Origin: Alphaproteobacteria bacterium
GTDB lineage: Bacteria; Pseudomonadota; Alphaproteobacteria; Rhodobacterales; Rhodobacteraceae
Direction: 5' to 3'
Assembly: GCA_030425145.1 (NCBI GenBank)
Contig: JAUHVK010000012.1
Span: forward strand, 1-64,000
Length of the DNA stretch: 64,000 bases
Positions within the stretch are counted from its first letter, which is position 1. Each line of letters starts with the position of its first letter. Below are positions 33,670-42,224 of this stretch, piece after piece. The position numbers and the translations under genes are program-made. The notes below the pieces were generated by a model. It ran no database searches. It was given only the letters and a program-made list of their open reading frames with translations, and was not told where the DNA came from.

Positions 33670-36092
33670 ACAAGGAACTGTCTCGTGAGGAACGCGCCGA
33701 TGCCTTGAGCGGCATGGGCTGCAAGCGCAAACGCGTGGAAGATGCCCGCTTCACTCAGGGCAAAGGCAATTACGTCGATGACATCAAACTGCCTGGAATG
33801 CTGTTTGGTGATTTCGTCCGCTCGCCCTACGCCCACGCACGGATCAAGTCGATCAACACCGATGCGGCAATGGCACTCGATGGGGTTGTAGCGGTCCTGA
33901 CCGCTGCGGATCTGGCCCCGCTTGGACTGCACTGGATGCCGACACTGGCAGGCGACAAGCAAATGGTGCTCGCCGACGGCAAGGTGCTCTTCCAAGGCCA
34001 GGAAGTGGCCTATGTGGTCGCCAAGGATCGCTATATCGCGGCTGATGCGGTGGAATTGGTTGAGGTCGAGTACGAAGAACTCGACGTGATCGTCGATCCC
34101 TTTGCGTCGCTGGAATCCGACGTGGTGCTGCGCGAAGACCTCGTGGCCGAGGATGGGTCGCTGCCGGACGGCGCGCATGGCCCCCGCAAGCATCACAACC
34201 ACATTTTCACATGGGAAGTCGGTGACAAGGAAACCACCGAGCAGGTGATCGGCGACGCCGAGGTCGTGGCTGAGGACATGTTCTACTATCACCGCACGCA
34301 TCCCTGCCCGCTGGAAACCTGCGGCTGCGTCGCCTCGATGGACAAAGTGAACGGGAAGCTGACGCTCTACGGGACGTTCCAGGCGCCGCACGCGATCCGT
34401 ACCGTGGTCAGCCTGATTTCCGGCATCGAAGAGCACAACATCCGCGTCATCAGCCCCGACATCGGCGGTGGCTTCGGCAACAAGGTTGGCGCTTATCCGG
34501 GTTATGTCTGCTCGGTCGTGGCCTCCATCGTCACCGGTGTACCGGTGAAATGGGTCGAAGACCGCATGGAAAACCTGATGACCACCGCCTTCGCGCGTGA
34601 CTACTGGATGAAGGGCAAGATCGCCGCGACCAAGGAAGGCAAGATTACCGGTCTCTGGTGCCACACCACTGCAGACCACGGTGGCTTTGACGCCTGCGCT
34701 GATCCGACGAAGTTCCCTGCGGGCTTCATGAACATCTGCACCGGATCGTACGACATCCCGGTCGCCTATCTGGCGGTGGACGGGGTTTACACCAACAAGG
34801 CGCCCGGTGGTGTGTCCTATCGGTGTTCGTTCCGCGTGACCGAGGCGGTGTATTTCATCGAACGGATGATCGAGGTTCTGGCCATCGAGTTGAACATGGA
34901 TCCGGCCGAATTGCGCCGTATCAACTTCATCAAGAAAGAGCAGTTCCCGTACAAGTCCGCGCTGGGTTGGGAATACGACTCCGGTGATTACCACACGGCA
35001 TGGGACAAGGCGCTGGAAGCCGTCGACTACAAAGGGCTGCGGGCCGAACAGGCGCAGCGGGTCGAGGACTTCAAGGCAGGCAAGACGCGGTCTCTGATGG
35101 GCATCGGCTTGACCTTTTTCACCGAGATCGTCGGAGCAGGTCCTGTCAAGAACTGTGATATTCTTGGTCTTGGCATGTTCGACAGCTGCGAGATCCGCAT
35201 CCACCCAACGGGTTCGGCCATCGCGCGGCTTGGCACGATCAGCCAGGGTCAGGGTCACGCCACGACGTTTGCGCAGATCCTTGCGACCGAGATTGGCCTG
35301 CCGGCAGACTCGATCACCATCGAGGAAGGCGACACTGACACCGCGCCGTATGGTCTGGGCACCTACGGCTCCCGTTCCACTCCGGTGGCCGGGGCGGCGA
35401 CAGCGATGGCGGGTCGGAAAATCCGTGCAAAGGCGCAGATGATCGCGGCCTATCTGCTTGAAGTGCATGACGACGATGTCGAGTTCGACGTGGACCGTTT
35501 CGTGGTCAAAGGTGCGCCTGAGAAGTTCAAGACCATGAAAGAGATCGCGTTTGCGGCCTACAATCAGGCGATCCCGGGGATCGAACCGGGTCTTGAAGCG
35601 GTCAGCTACTATGACCCGCCCAACATGACCTACCCGTTTGGAGCCTATGTCTGCGTGATGGATATCGACGTTGATACAGGTGTCACGGACATCCGTCGTT
35701 TCTACGCGCTGGATGACTGCGGCACACGGATCAACCCGATGATCATCGAAGGCCAGATCCACGGGGGGCTTACCGAAGCGCTGGCCGTCGCTCTGGGGCA
35801 GGAGATTGCCTATGACGACATGGGCAACGTCAAGACCGGTACACTGATGGACTTCTTCCTGCCGACCGCATGGGAAGTGCCCAACTACGAAACCGATCAC
35901 ACCGTGACCCCCAGCCCGCACCATCCGATCGGTGCCAAGGGTGTTGGCGAAAGCCCGCATGTCGGCGGTGTGCCGTGCTTCTCGAACGCCGTGAACGATG
36001 CGTTCAAGGCATTTGGTCTGCGTCACACGCACATGCCGCATGACCATTGGCGCATTTGGCAGACGGCCAACAAGCTGGGCCTGCACGGCTGA
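33666..36092 (+). CDS. coxL: Form I carbon monoxide dehydrogenase large (molybdenum-copper) subunit CoxL
   Basis: This 808-residue subunit oxidises CO with water to CO2 at a Mo-S-Cu centre. The active-site loop reads S-Y-R-C-S-F-R at 384-390, with the copper-binding C387. This is the form I motif (usually A-Y-x-C-S-F-R) with Ser in the first place and rules out form II (A-Y-R-G-A-G-R). The base near the Mo is E762 in KGVGESP. Length matches characterised CoxL (about 809). It overlaps coxS by four bases and is followed by a stem-loop before coxD. It is the best marker in the window for true aerobic CO oxidation. Confidence 0.95.
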   Translation: MNKELSREERADALSGMGCKRKRVEDARFTQGKGNYVDDIKLPGMLFGDFVRSPYAHARIKSINTDAAMALDGVVAVLTAADLAPLGLHWMPTLAGDKQMVLADGKVLFQGQEVAYVVAKDRYIAADAVELVEVEYEELDVIVDPFASLESDVVLREDLVAEDGSLPDGAHGPRKHHNHIFTWEVGDKETTEQVIGDAEVVAEDMFYYHRTHPCPLETCGCVASMDKVNGKLTLYGTFQAPHAIRTVVSLISGIEEHNIRVISPDIGGGFGNKVGAYPGYVCSVVASIVTGVPVKWVEDRMENLMTTAFARDYWMKGKIAATKEGKITGLWCHTTADHGGFDACADPTKFPAGFMNICTGSYDIPVAYLAVDGVYTNKAPGGVSYRCSFRVTEAVYFIERMIEVLAIELNMDPAELRRINFIKKEQFPYKSALGWEYDSGDYHTAWDKALEAVDYKGLRAEQAQRVEDFKAGKTRSLMGIGLTFFTEIVGAGPVKNCDILGLGMFDSCEIRIHPTGSAIARLGTISQGQGHATTFAQILATEIGLPADSITIEEGDTDTAPYGLGTYGSRSTPVAGAATAMAGRKIRAKAQMIAAYLLEVHDDDVEFDVDRFVVKGAPEKFKTMKEIAFAAYNQAIPGIEPGLEAVSYYDPPNMTYPFGAYVCVMDIDVDTGVTDIRRFYALDDCGTRINPMIIEGQIHGGLTEALAVALGQEIAYDDMGNVKTGTLMDFFLPTAWEVPNYETDHTVTPSPHHPIGAKGVGESPHVGGVPCFSNAVNDAFKAFGLRHTHMPHDHWRIWQTANKLGLHG

Positions 36093-36103
36093 TTACCAAG
36101 AAC

Positions 36104-36131
36104 CGCCGCGCCTCTTCATCGGGGCGCGGCG
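36104..36131 (+). promoter_or_regulatory. GC-rich stem-loop between coxL and coxD
   Basis: CGCCGCGCC (36104-36112) and GGCGCGGCG (36123-36131) pair perfectly around a 10-base loop in the only sizeable gap between the structural and maturation genes. There is no T-run, so it more likely protects or processes the coxMSL message, allowing more structural than maturation protein. Confidence 0.55.
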
Positions 36132-36158
36132 ACCTTGCAGCTTCTTTCGGAGAACATA

Positions 36159-37034
36159 ATGACCTGGAACGATCTGCAGACTGCTCTGGCGGCAGAGGGC
36201 TACGTTGCCAATGAAGACATGGCCGTGGCGCTGCACCTTGCCTTGTCGCTGCAACGCCCGCTTTTGCTTGAAGGCGCGGCTGGGGTCGGGAAAACCGAAG
36301 TGGCCCGTGTGCTGGCCGCAGCGCGCAACACCTCTCTCATTCGTTTGCAATGCTATGAAGGCTTGGATGCCGCACAGGCGATCTACGAATGGAATTATCA
36401 GCGACAATTGTTGGCGATCCGCGCCGCATCTGATGCGGGTGAGACGGGCCGCGCGGTCGAGGAGCGTATCTTCTCCCGCGAGTACCTTCTGGAACGCCCG
36501 TTGTTGAAGGCGATCACGCAGGATGAGCCGCCTGTGTTGCTGATCGACGAGATCGACCGCGCTGATGAAGAGTTCGAAGCGTTTCTTCTGGAAATGCTGG
36601 CTGATTATCAGATTACAGTTCCCGAACTGGGCACGATCACGGCGACCTCGATCCCAATCGTCATCCTTACCTCGAATGGTACGCGCGATCTGTCGGACGC
36701 GCTCCGCCGTCGTTGCCTATTCGCTTATGTCGATTACCCCGACCGCGACACCGAACTGGAGATCCTGAATACCCGCTGTAAAGGCATCGAAGCCCGATTG
36801 GCGCATCAGGTGATCGGCTTTGTTCAGGCGTTGCGCAAAGAAGAGTTGGAGAAAGTCCCTGGCATTGCCGAAACACTCGATTTCGCCGCAGCCCTGATGG
36901 GGCTTGGGATCAATGACCTGACCAGCGACCCTGCAGCGCTGCAAGCGACGCTTACGGCGCTTCTGAAAACGCAGGCTGACCGTGCGCAGATCACCACAGA
37001 GGTCTCGCAACGCCTCGCCGGGAAGGCTGCGTGA
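36159..37034 (+). CDS. coxD: CoxD, MoxR-like AAA+ ATPase for CO dehydrogenase maturation
   Basis: This 291-residue AAA+ protein has Walker A GAAGVGKTE (about residues 39-47), Walker B LLIDEIDRAD and a sensor region LTSNGTRDLSDALRRRC. CoxD is needed to insert sulfur and copper into the CoxL active site, probably by ATP-driven remodelling with the VWA partner CoxE. The ATG at 36159 follows CGGAGAA. It overlaps the GTG of coxE by four bases. Confidence 0.92.
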   Translation: MTWNDLQTALAAEGYVANEDMAVALHLALSLQRPLLLEGAAGVGKTEVARVLAAARNTSLIRLQCYEGLDAAQAIYEWNYQRQLLAIRAASDAGETGRAVEERIFSREYLLERPLLKAITQDEPPVLLIDEIDRADEEFEAFLLEMLADYQITVPELGTITATSIPIVILTSNGTRDLSDALRRRCLFAYVDYPDRDTELEILNTRCKGIEARLAHQVIGFVQALRKEELEKVPGIAETLDFAAALMGLGINDLTSDPAALQATLTALLKTQADRAQITTEVSQRLAGKAA

Positions 37035-38218
37035 GCAGGATCACCAAATTTGCTGGCCGGGATCCCGGCCCGACAGCCCGCATGGCGGGCTTTCTCGCGC
37101 ATCTGCGCGAGAATGGGTTGCGTCTTGGCGCCGAGGAAACGCGCACCGCCCTGGATGCGCTAACCTATGTTAATGCCGTTGACCCCAACCGCGCCCGTGC
37201 TGCGCTAAAAGCCGTTTGCACCGGGTCCAAGGACGAAGCGCTTCGGTTCGACGACCTTTTCAATTCCTATTGGATGGATATGGGTCGTGTCCGCCAGAAG
37301 GTGGTGCCGAAAAAGCCGGTCCCGTCGAACCCCGATTCCGTCCACTCTTCGCGCGATGCCGCTGGGCAGGACATGGAGGGCGGCGCTGGGCAATCGACCG
37401 CGCCAGACGGTGCCGATGGTGAGGCTGAGAGCGATGGTGAAGGCAAACTGATCGCGATTGAGATGACGAACCTTGCCAAGCGTGACCTGCGTGATCTGGT
37501 GCGCCCCGAAGAGGTCGCCGAAGCCGAAGCCGTTGCACGCCGTCTCGGGGCCGCTTTGCGTTACCGCCGGTCGCGCCGTCGGATCGCGGCCCGCAAGGGT
37601 GTCGGCTTGCACTTCCGCAAGACCATTCGGCGGAGCCTCTCGACTGGCGGCGAACCGATCCGGCTGATCCGTCGTACGCGACCGGACCGCGAGGTAAAGA
37701 TCGTGGCCCTGTGCGACGTCTCCGGTTCTATGAGTGTCTATGCGCAGGTCTTCGTGGCATTCCTTGCGGGCCTTCTGCGCGGCGATACGAATTCCGACGG
37801 GTACCTCTTCCACACGCGCCTTGTTCGCATAACGGATGCGCTGCGCGACAAGGATGCGATGCGGGCTATCGGGCGGCTGTCGCTCATGGCCGATGGCTTT
37901 GGTGGCGGGTCAAAGATTGGTGAGTGCCTGAAGCGTTTTGCCGACACCTACGCAAAGCGTTTTGTCGATGGTCGGTCGGTTGTGATCATCCTGTCCGACG
38001 GCTACGACACCTCGCCCCCGGAACTGATCGATGCGGCCCTGACAAAGCTCCGCAAGCGGGGCTGTCGGATCATCTGGCTCAACCCGTTGAAGGGCTGGAA
38101 GGACTATGCCCCCGTTGCAGCCGGAATGGCTGCCGCCCTGCCGCATCTCGACCTTTTCTCTTCCGCCAACACGCTCGGCGATATTGCCGCGCTGGAACAG
38201 GAGTTGGTACGCCTATGA
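37031..38218 (+). CDS. coxE: CoxE, VWA-domain CO dehydrogenase maturation protein
   Basis: The 395-residue protein has a C-terminal von Willebrand A domain (about 210-395). The metal-ion-dependent site D-V-S-G-S-M-S (about residues 229-235) and the later LSDGYD are intact. It partners the MoxR-type ATPase CoxD in building the [CuSMoO2] centre. It starts with GTG inside the coxD stop. A Gly/Asp/Ser-rich linker (about 105-150) precedes the VWA domain. Its stop overlaps the coxF start by four bases. Confidence 0.9.
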   Translation: MSRITKFAGRDPGPTARMAGFLAHLRENGLRLGAEETRTALDALTYVNAVDPNRARAALKAVCTGSKDEALRFDDLFNSYWMDMGRVRQKVVPKKPVPSNPDSVHSSRDAAGQDMEGGAGQSTAPDGADGEAESDGEGKLIAIEMTNLAKRDLRDLVRPEEVAEAEAVARRLGAALRYRRSRRRIAARKGVGLHFRKTIRRSLSTGGEPIRLIRRTRPDREVKIVALCDVSGSMSVYAQVFVAFLAGLLRGDTNSDGYLFHTRLVRITDALRDKDAMRAIGRLSLMADGFGGGSKIGECLKRFADTYAKRFVDGRSVVIILSDGYDTSPPELIDAALTKLRKRGCRIIWLNPLKGWKDYAPVAAGMAAALPHLDLFSSANTLGDIAALEQELVRL

Positions 38219-39000
38219 CCCCCGCCGAGATTATGTCGTCAGACCTTGCGGGCTTGGCTCAGGACTTGCGGGCCCGCGAAGAGCCGTTCGCTTTTGCCAC
38301 GATCATCCGCACAGCCGGAACCACGGCGGCAAAGCCGGGGTCCAAAGCATTGATCCGTGCAGACGGGTCCATTGCTCAGGGCTTTCTCGGCGGAGGATGT
38401 ACGCGCGGTGCGGTGAAGCGTGCAGCGCTTCAGGCAATCGCAACCGGTGCGCCGCAGCTGATTTCCGTCGCGCCCGAAGAGTTGCTGTCTGAAAAGGGTG
38501 TCACAGCTGGCACTGAGGCGGATGGTGTCACCTATGCGCGGAACGGCTGCCCGTCGCGCGGCACCGTTGATATCTTCATCGAGCCCTGTCTGCCGATGCC
38601 GGAACTGACGGTTCTCGGAGCGTCGCCCGTAGCAGACATGTTGGTCAAGCTTGCTCCGCAGTTTCATTGGGCTGTGGTTCGTGAGCAGCGTAATGTGCCG
38701 GCTGGCGGGCGCTTTCGGGCAACCGTTATCGCTACGCAGGGGCAGGGCGATCTTGACGCGTTGAAAGCTGCTTTGGGGTCTTCTGCCGCGCATGTGGCGT
38801 TTGTCGGCAGCACCAAGAAGTTCACAGCCCTGTCCGCCAAGCTGGAGCAGGCCGGACTGGCTGCGGAGGACATCGCGAAAGTCTCCGCGCCAGCCGGTCT
38901 CAATATCGGCGCTGTGACGCCGGAGGAAATCGCTCTGTCGATCATGGCGGAGTTGACCCAACTGCGCCGCCAAACCCTGCCGCGAGGTGACGATGCCTGA
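38215..39000 (+). CDS. coxF: CoxF, XdhC/CoxI-family maturation factor
   Basis: This 261-residue protein has the XdhC-CoxI N-terminal domain (FATIIRTAGTTAAKPGSKAL, about 25-45, then GGGCTRGAVKRAAL). A C-terminal Rossmann-like XdhC domain follows, with VAFVGSTKKF and INIGAVTPEEIALSIMAEL-type ending. Such proteins bind and modify the molybdenum cofactor before its insertion, and CoxF is needed for the active Cu-S-Mo centre. The ATG at 38215 overlaps the coxE stop. Its own stop overlaps a small downstream ORF. Confidence 0.9.
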   Translation: MTPAEIMSSDLAGLAQDLRAREEPFAFATIIRTAGTTAAKPGSKALIRADGSIAQGFLGGGCTRGAVKRAALQAIATGAPQLISVAPEELLSEKGVTAGTEADGVTYARNGCPSRGTVDIFIEPCLPMPELTVLGASPVADMLVKLAPQFHWAVVREQRNVPAGGRFRATVIATQGQGDLDALKAALGSSAAHVAFVGSTKKFTALSAKLEQAGLAAEDIAKVSAPAGLNIGAVTPEEIALSIMAELTQLRRQTLPRGDDA

Positions 39001-39220
39001 AGTCGTAACGCGTTACGGATCGTGCCCTGGGAACGGATTATTGGACCGCCGCATCATAGCGGCATCCAATGCGGCCACGTCAATACCTTGCCAATCACCG
39101 CAGCAAAGCGCGTCGGAAGAGATCCGATCGAGAGCGCCGCTCAAACGGCTTTTCAAACGCTTTGCTTTGACGCGCGATCAGGCGGATCGCCTCGCGCAAA
39201 TCAAGTTTCCCTGTTGCTAA
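38993..39220 (+). CDS. Hypothetical small protein between coxF and coxG
   Basis: A 75-codon frame starts at an ATG that overlaps the coxF stop by eight bases, with GAGGTGA five bases upstream, so it is well placed for translational coupling. The product is basic, with R-A-P-L-K-R-L-F-K-R-F near the middle and a C-C end. I recognise no domain. The region has no other convincing frame and fills most of the 235-base coxF-coxG gap. It may be a genuine accessory peptide or an untranslated spacer. Confidence 0.35.
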   Translation: MPEVVTRYGSCPGNGLLDRRIIAASNAATSIPCQSPQQSASEEIRSRAPLKRLFKRFALTRDQADRLAQIKFPCC

Positions 39221-39235
39221 AAGAGGATAACATCC

Positions 39236-39688
39236 ATGGAACTCTCTGATGAAATCCGCATCTCGGCCCCGAAAGATGTCGTCTATGCGGCGCTCAACGA
39301 CCCGGAAGTGCTCAAGCAGTGCATACCCGGCTGCGAAGAGTTGATTAAACATTCCGATACCGAGCTTGAGGCCAAGGTCGTGCTTAAAGTTGGACCCGTG
39401 AAGGCAAAGTTCAGCGGCGATGTCGAACTCGATACCGCAGGCGCGCCGGATCAATTCTCGCTGGTTGGGCAGGGCAATGGTGGCCCTGCTGGTCATGCCA
39501 AAGGCGGTGCGGATGTGACGCTCATCGAGGATGGGAACGAAACCATCCTGCGCTACGAAGCCAAAGCCGAGATCGGCGGCAAGCTGGCGCAATTGGGCAG
39601 CCGATTGATCCAGAGTACGGCGAAAAAGCTGGCTGCAAAGTTCTTTACGTCCTTTGCAGAGGTCATGGAGTCCCAGACCGTCGCATAG
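39236..39688 (+). CDS. coxG: CoxG, SRPBCC-fold CO dehydrogenase accessory protein
   Basis: This 150-residue protein has the START/SRPBCC fold of the CoxG family (DEIRISAPKDVVYAALNDPEVLKQCIPGC at the start, then VGPVKAKFSGDVEL). CoxG links CO dehydrogenase to the membrane, and recent work on a mycobacterial homologue describes quinone binding. CoxG proteins often carry a C-terminal hydrophobic anchor after residue 150; here the chain stops before one. The start follows AAGAGGATAAC. It is the last gene of the cox block. Confidence 0.85.
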   Translation: MELSDEIRISAPKDVVYAALNDPEVLKQCIPGCEELIKHSDTELEAKVVLKVGPVKAKFSGDVELDTAGAPDQFSLVGQGNGGPAGHAKGGADVTLIEDGNETILRYEAKAEIGGKLAQLGSRLIQSTAKKLAAKFFTSFAEVMESQTVA

Positions 39689-39724
39689 GTGGGTCGCCTG
39701 CACGATCGCCTCAATCAGGTAAAA

Positions 39725-39755
39725 CGCGGCCTCTGTCGTACCGGCAGGGGTCGCG
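39725..39755. terminator. Hairpin at the coxG/matR convergent junction
   Basis: CGCGGCCTCTG (39725-39735) and CAGGGGTCGCG (39745-39755) pair over 11 bases, with two G-T pairs and a 9-base loop. It lies between converging genes, 37 bases after coxG, and probably ends the cox message; no clear T-run follows on either strand. Confidence 0.5.
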
Positions 39756-39788
39756 GTGAAACTGAGATCAGTCGAGTGTGCGAAGTGC

Positions 39789-40445
39789 CTATTCGGCGGC
39801 GGATTTCAGACTGCTCATCAGCAGATGGAATTTCTCGCCTTGAACGGCGACATGCGCGCGCATTTCGTCGGACGCCTTGACGGCATCGCCCTGTTCAAGT
39901 GCGGCGACGATGGCTTCGTGCTCTGACATGGATTGCCGAAGTCGGCCCCGAAGCCGAAGCTGCAACCGCCGGAAAGGAGTCAAGCGTCGGTGAAGTCGCT
40001 TGCTTTCCCGTTCAAGGAACGAGTTGCCCGACTGGTGATACACGATGGCATGGAACCGTTCATTTTCACGGTAGTAGCCGTCAGTGTCCTGTGCGTCGAT
40101 CGCGCGTTGGCAATTGACGTTCGCTTGCTTGAGGTCTGCCAGCGCCTGATCCGTGATGCGATTGGCGGCAAGTCGCGCGCAGACGGCTTCGAGCTCCGCC
40201 ATGACTTCGAACATTTCGACAAGCTCGACCGGTCCAGGCTGACGGACAAACACGCCGCGTCGGGGGATTTGCTCGACAAGACCAGACAGGGTGAGGCGCT
40301 GCAAAGCTTCGCGGAGCGGCGTACGAGACACATTGAATTGTTCGGCAAGCTGCACTTCGTCCAGCCGTTGGCCGTCCGCGAAAGTGCCTTCGAGAATCAT
40401 TCCCTCCAGCTCGTCAGCGATTGTGTCAGATCTTTTTTGGCCCAT
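39789..40445 (-). CDS. matR: MatR-like GntR/FCD regulator of malonate catabolism
   Basis: This 218-residue protein has a GntR winged helix (residues 10-70, FNVSRTPLREALQRLTLSG) and an FCD domain (about 75-210). It is divergent from the malonate TRAP-decarboxylase-synthetase operon. In rhizobia, MatR is a GntR-family repressor that releases the mat operator when malonate binds. The 137-base gap contains TTGTATACAA, close to the TGTATAC core I recall for the rhizobial site. It converges with coxG. Confidence 0.87.
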   Translation of the reverse strand: MGQKRSDTIADELEGMILEGTFADGQRLDEVQLAEQFNVSRTPLREALQRLTLSGLVEQIPRRGVFVRQPGPVELVEMFEVMAELEAVCARLAANRITDQALADLKQANVNCQRAIDAQDTDGYYRENERFHAIVYHQSGNSFLERESKRLHRRLTPFRRLQLRLRGRLRQSMSEHEAIVAALEQGDAVKASDEMRAHVAVQGEKFHLLMSSLKSAAE

Positions 40446-40490
40446 GCTTTTGCATACAGGGTCTCAAGTAAAAAGACAATGGCTTCTACC

Positions 40491-40500
40491 TTGTATACAA
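40491..40500. promoter_or_regulatory. Candidate MatR operator
   Basis: TTGTATACAA is a perfect 10-base palindrome in the matR/TRAP divergent gap, 83 bases before the TRAP receptor start. A weaker half-match, TGCATACA, lies at 40451-40458. The core TGTATACA is identical to both copies of the GntR/ligM operator at 20104-20181. Confidence 0.6.
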
Positions 40501-40582
40501 AATTCTTGACCTAGCGAACACAGTCTGTAACCTCCGGCGGATTGATGCCCGAAAAAGGGCCAATACCAGGGAGGAAGTTCAC

Positions 40583-41563
40583 ATGTTCAGGAAAGCAACC
40601 GCCGCTGCCGCGGCGCTCGTGACGTTTGCAATTGGCGCACAAGCCGCTGAGTTGCGCGTATCGCACCAGTGGTCGGAGGGCGATGTCCGGCACAAAGTGG
40701 CTCAGATCGTGGCCGATGAAGTCGCCGCCGCCAACGTTGATCTCGAGCTGCAAATCTTTCCCAGCCAGTCGCTGTTCAAGGCGCGGGAACAGTACAAACC
40801 ACTTTCGCGCGGACAGGTCGACATGATCGTCTTTCCGCTGTCCTACGCAGGCGGTCTGCGCAACGCATACAATCTGACGCTTATGCCGGGTCTGGTTAAG
40901 AACCACGATCACGCGGCGCGTCTGAACGATTCAGAATTCATGGCGGAGATCGAAAAGATCCTCGCTGAAGATGATATCATGGTTCTTGTCCACGGTTATC
41001 TCGCAGGGGGCTTTGCCGGGAAAGACAAGTGCATCACCGGCCCCGATGATGTGAAGGGTCTTCAGACTCGTGCCGCAGGCAAGGCGTTCGAACAGATGCT
41101 GGCCGGCGCGGGCGCGTCGATCGCGTCGATGAGCTCGGCCGAAATCTACAACGCCATGCAGACAGGTGTCCTGGACGCAGCGAACACTTCGTCTTCGTCC
41201 TTCGTTTCTTACCGGATCTACGAACAGGTCGCGTGCTACACACCGGCTGCCGATTTCGCGCTGTGGTTCATGTATCAGCCGATGCTGATGAACAAGTCGG
41301 TCTATGATGGCCTGACAGAAGAGCGGCAGGCTGCATTGATGGCAGGCGCTGCGAAAGCCGAGGCTTACTACCTTGAGGAAGCCAAAAAGCAGGACGGCGC
41401 ATCGCGCGACGTGTTTGCAGAGAACGGCGTAGAGATCGCCGAAATGAGTCAGGAAGAGTTCGACGCATGGCGCAGCATCGCGCAGGACACCGCCTACAAG
41501 GCGTTCCTTGAAGGCTCGCCCGATGGTCAACGCCTGCTCGATCTCGCGCTCGCGGTCGAGTGA
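40583..41563 (+). CDS. TRAP transporter substrate-binding protein for malonate (DctP family)
   Basis: The 326-residue precursor has a signal peptide cut near A-Q-A (about residue 21) and a DctP fold (LRVSHQWSEGD at the start of the mature part; DDVKGLQTRAAGKAFEQML around the ligand arginine). It is the first gene of a plus-strand operon that ends with malonyl-CoA decarboxylase and synthetase, so malonate is the expected ligand, as for rhizobial MatPQM. It is followed by a stem-loop, then DctQ. Confidence 0.88.
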   Translation: MFRKATAAAAALVTFAIGAQAAELRVSHQWSEGDVRHKVAQIVADEVAAANVDLELQIFPSQSLFKAREQYKPLSRGQVDMIVFPLSYAGGLRNAYNLTLMPGLVKNHDHAARLNDSEFMAEIEKILAEDDIMVLVHGYLAGGFAGKDKCITGPDDVKGLQTRAAGKAFEQMLAGAGASIASMSSAEIYNAMQTGVLDAANTSSSSFVSYRIYEQVACYTPAADFALWFMYQPMLMNKSVYDGLTEERQAALMAGAAKAEAYYLEEAKKQDGASRDVFAENGVEIAEMSQEEFDAWRSIAQDTAYKAFLEGSPDGQRLLDLALAVE

Positions 41564-41573
41564 TCTGACAAAT

Positions 41574-41601
41574 CCGGGGATGGTCTACGCACCATCCCCG
41601 G
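41574..41601 (+). promoter_or_regulatory. Perfect stem-loop after the malonate receptor gene
   Basis: CCGGGGATGGT and ACCATCCCCGG pair perfectly over 11 bases around a 6-base loop, eight bases after the receptor stop and before the DctQ gene. A short TTCTGATTT follows. It is likely a partial terminator or stability element. Confidence 0.65.
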
Positions 41602-41636
41602 TTCTGATTTACGTCTAACAAAGAGAGGCGCATCGC

Positions 41637-42224
41637 ATGTCCGGCTCGGCCCATGCCACCGCTCCCGCGAGACACGGCGGGAATCTGATCCTGCGTGTCA
41701 TCGGACTGCTCAGCCAGCTTTCCGGCATCATTTCGGCACTTCTGATCATCGCGTCTGTCGGGGTCACCTGCCAGATGATCTTTATCCGCTTCGTTCTCAA
41801 CGGGTCGACGATCTGGCAGACCGAGGGCGTCACCTACATGATGATCGCTGCGACCATGCTGGGGCTTCCGTACGTGCAGTACCTGCGCGGGCACGTGAAT
41901 GTAGACCTCCTGCCGTTGATGCTGCCGGTTGGTCTGCGCCGCGTCTTGGCGTTCGTGGTGTTGGCCATGACCCTCGCCGTGACGGCGATCATGGTCTGGT
42001 ACGGCTACCTGTTCTGGCACGAAGCATGGGATTGGGGCGAAACATCCAATACGCCATGGAACCCGAAACTCTGGGTGCCGTACCTCGCCCTACCGCTTGG
42101 GTTCGGTCTCTATGCGCTGCAATTGGCTGCCGATACAGTTTCGATGGCTTGGGATATCGAACCGCCCTTTGGTCTTGATCCCGACGCTGCTCTCACCGAC
42201 GCACTTGCTGAAAGGGCCGATTGA
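41637..42224 (+). CDS. TRAP transporter small permease, DctQ family (malonate)
   Basis: This 195-residue protein has four membrane helices. The DctQ-type segment IRFVLNGSTIWQTEGVTYMM lies after helix 1 and YLRGHVNVDLL after helix 2. It forms the permease with the DctM protein, whose start overlaps its stop by four bases. It follows AGAGAGGCG. The uptake role for malonate is inferred from the operon. Confidence 0.87.
   Translation: MSGSAHATAPARHGGNLILRVIGLLSQLSGIISALLIIASVGVTCQMIFIRFVLNGSTIWQTEGVTYMMIAATMLGLPYVQYLRGHVNVDLLPLMLPVGLRRVLAFVVLAMTLAVTAIMVWYGYLFWHEAWDWGETSNTPWNPKLWVPYLALPLGFGLYALQLAADTVSMAWDIEPPFGLDPDAALTDALAERAD

Noticed and set aside
33597..36086. An 829-codon open frame antisense to coxL
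   Set aside because: It mirrors coxL in a GC-rich region with third-position bias, has no recognisable domain, and the sense strand encodes a complete CoxL.
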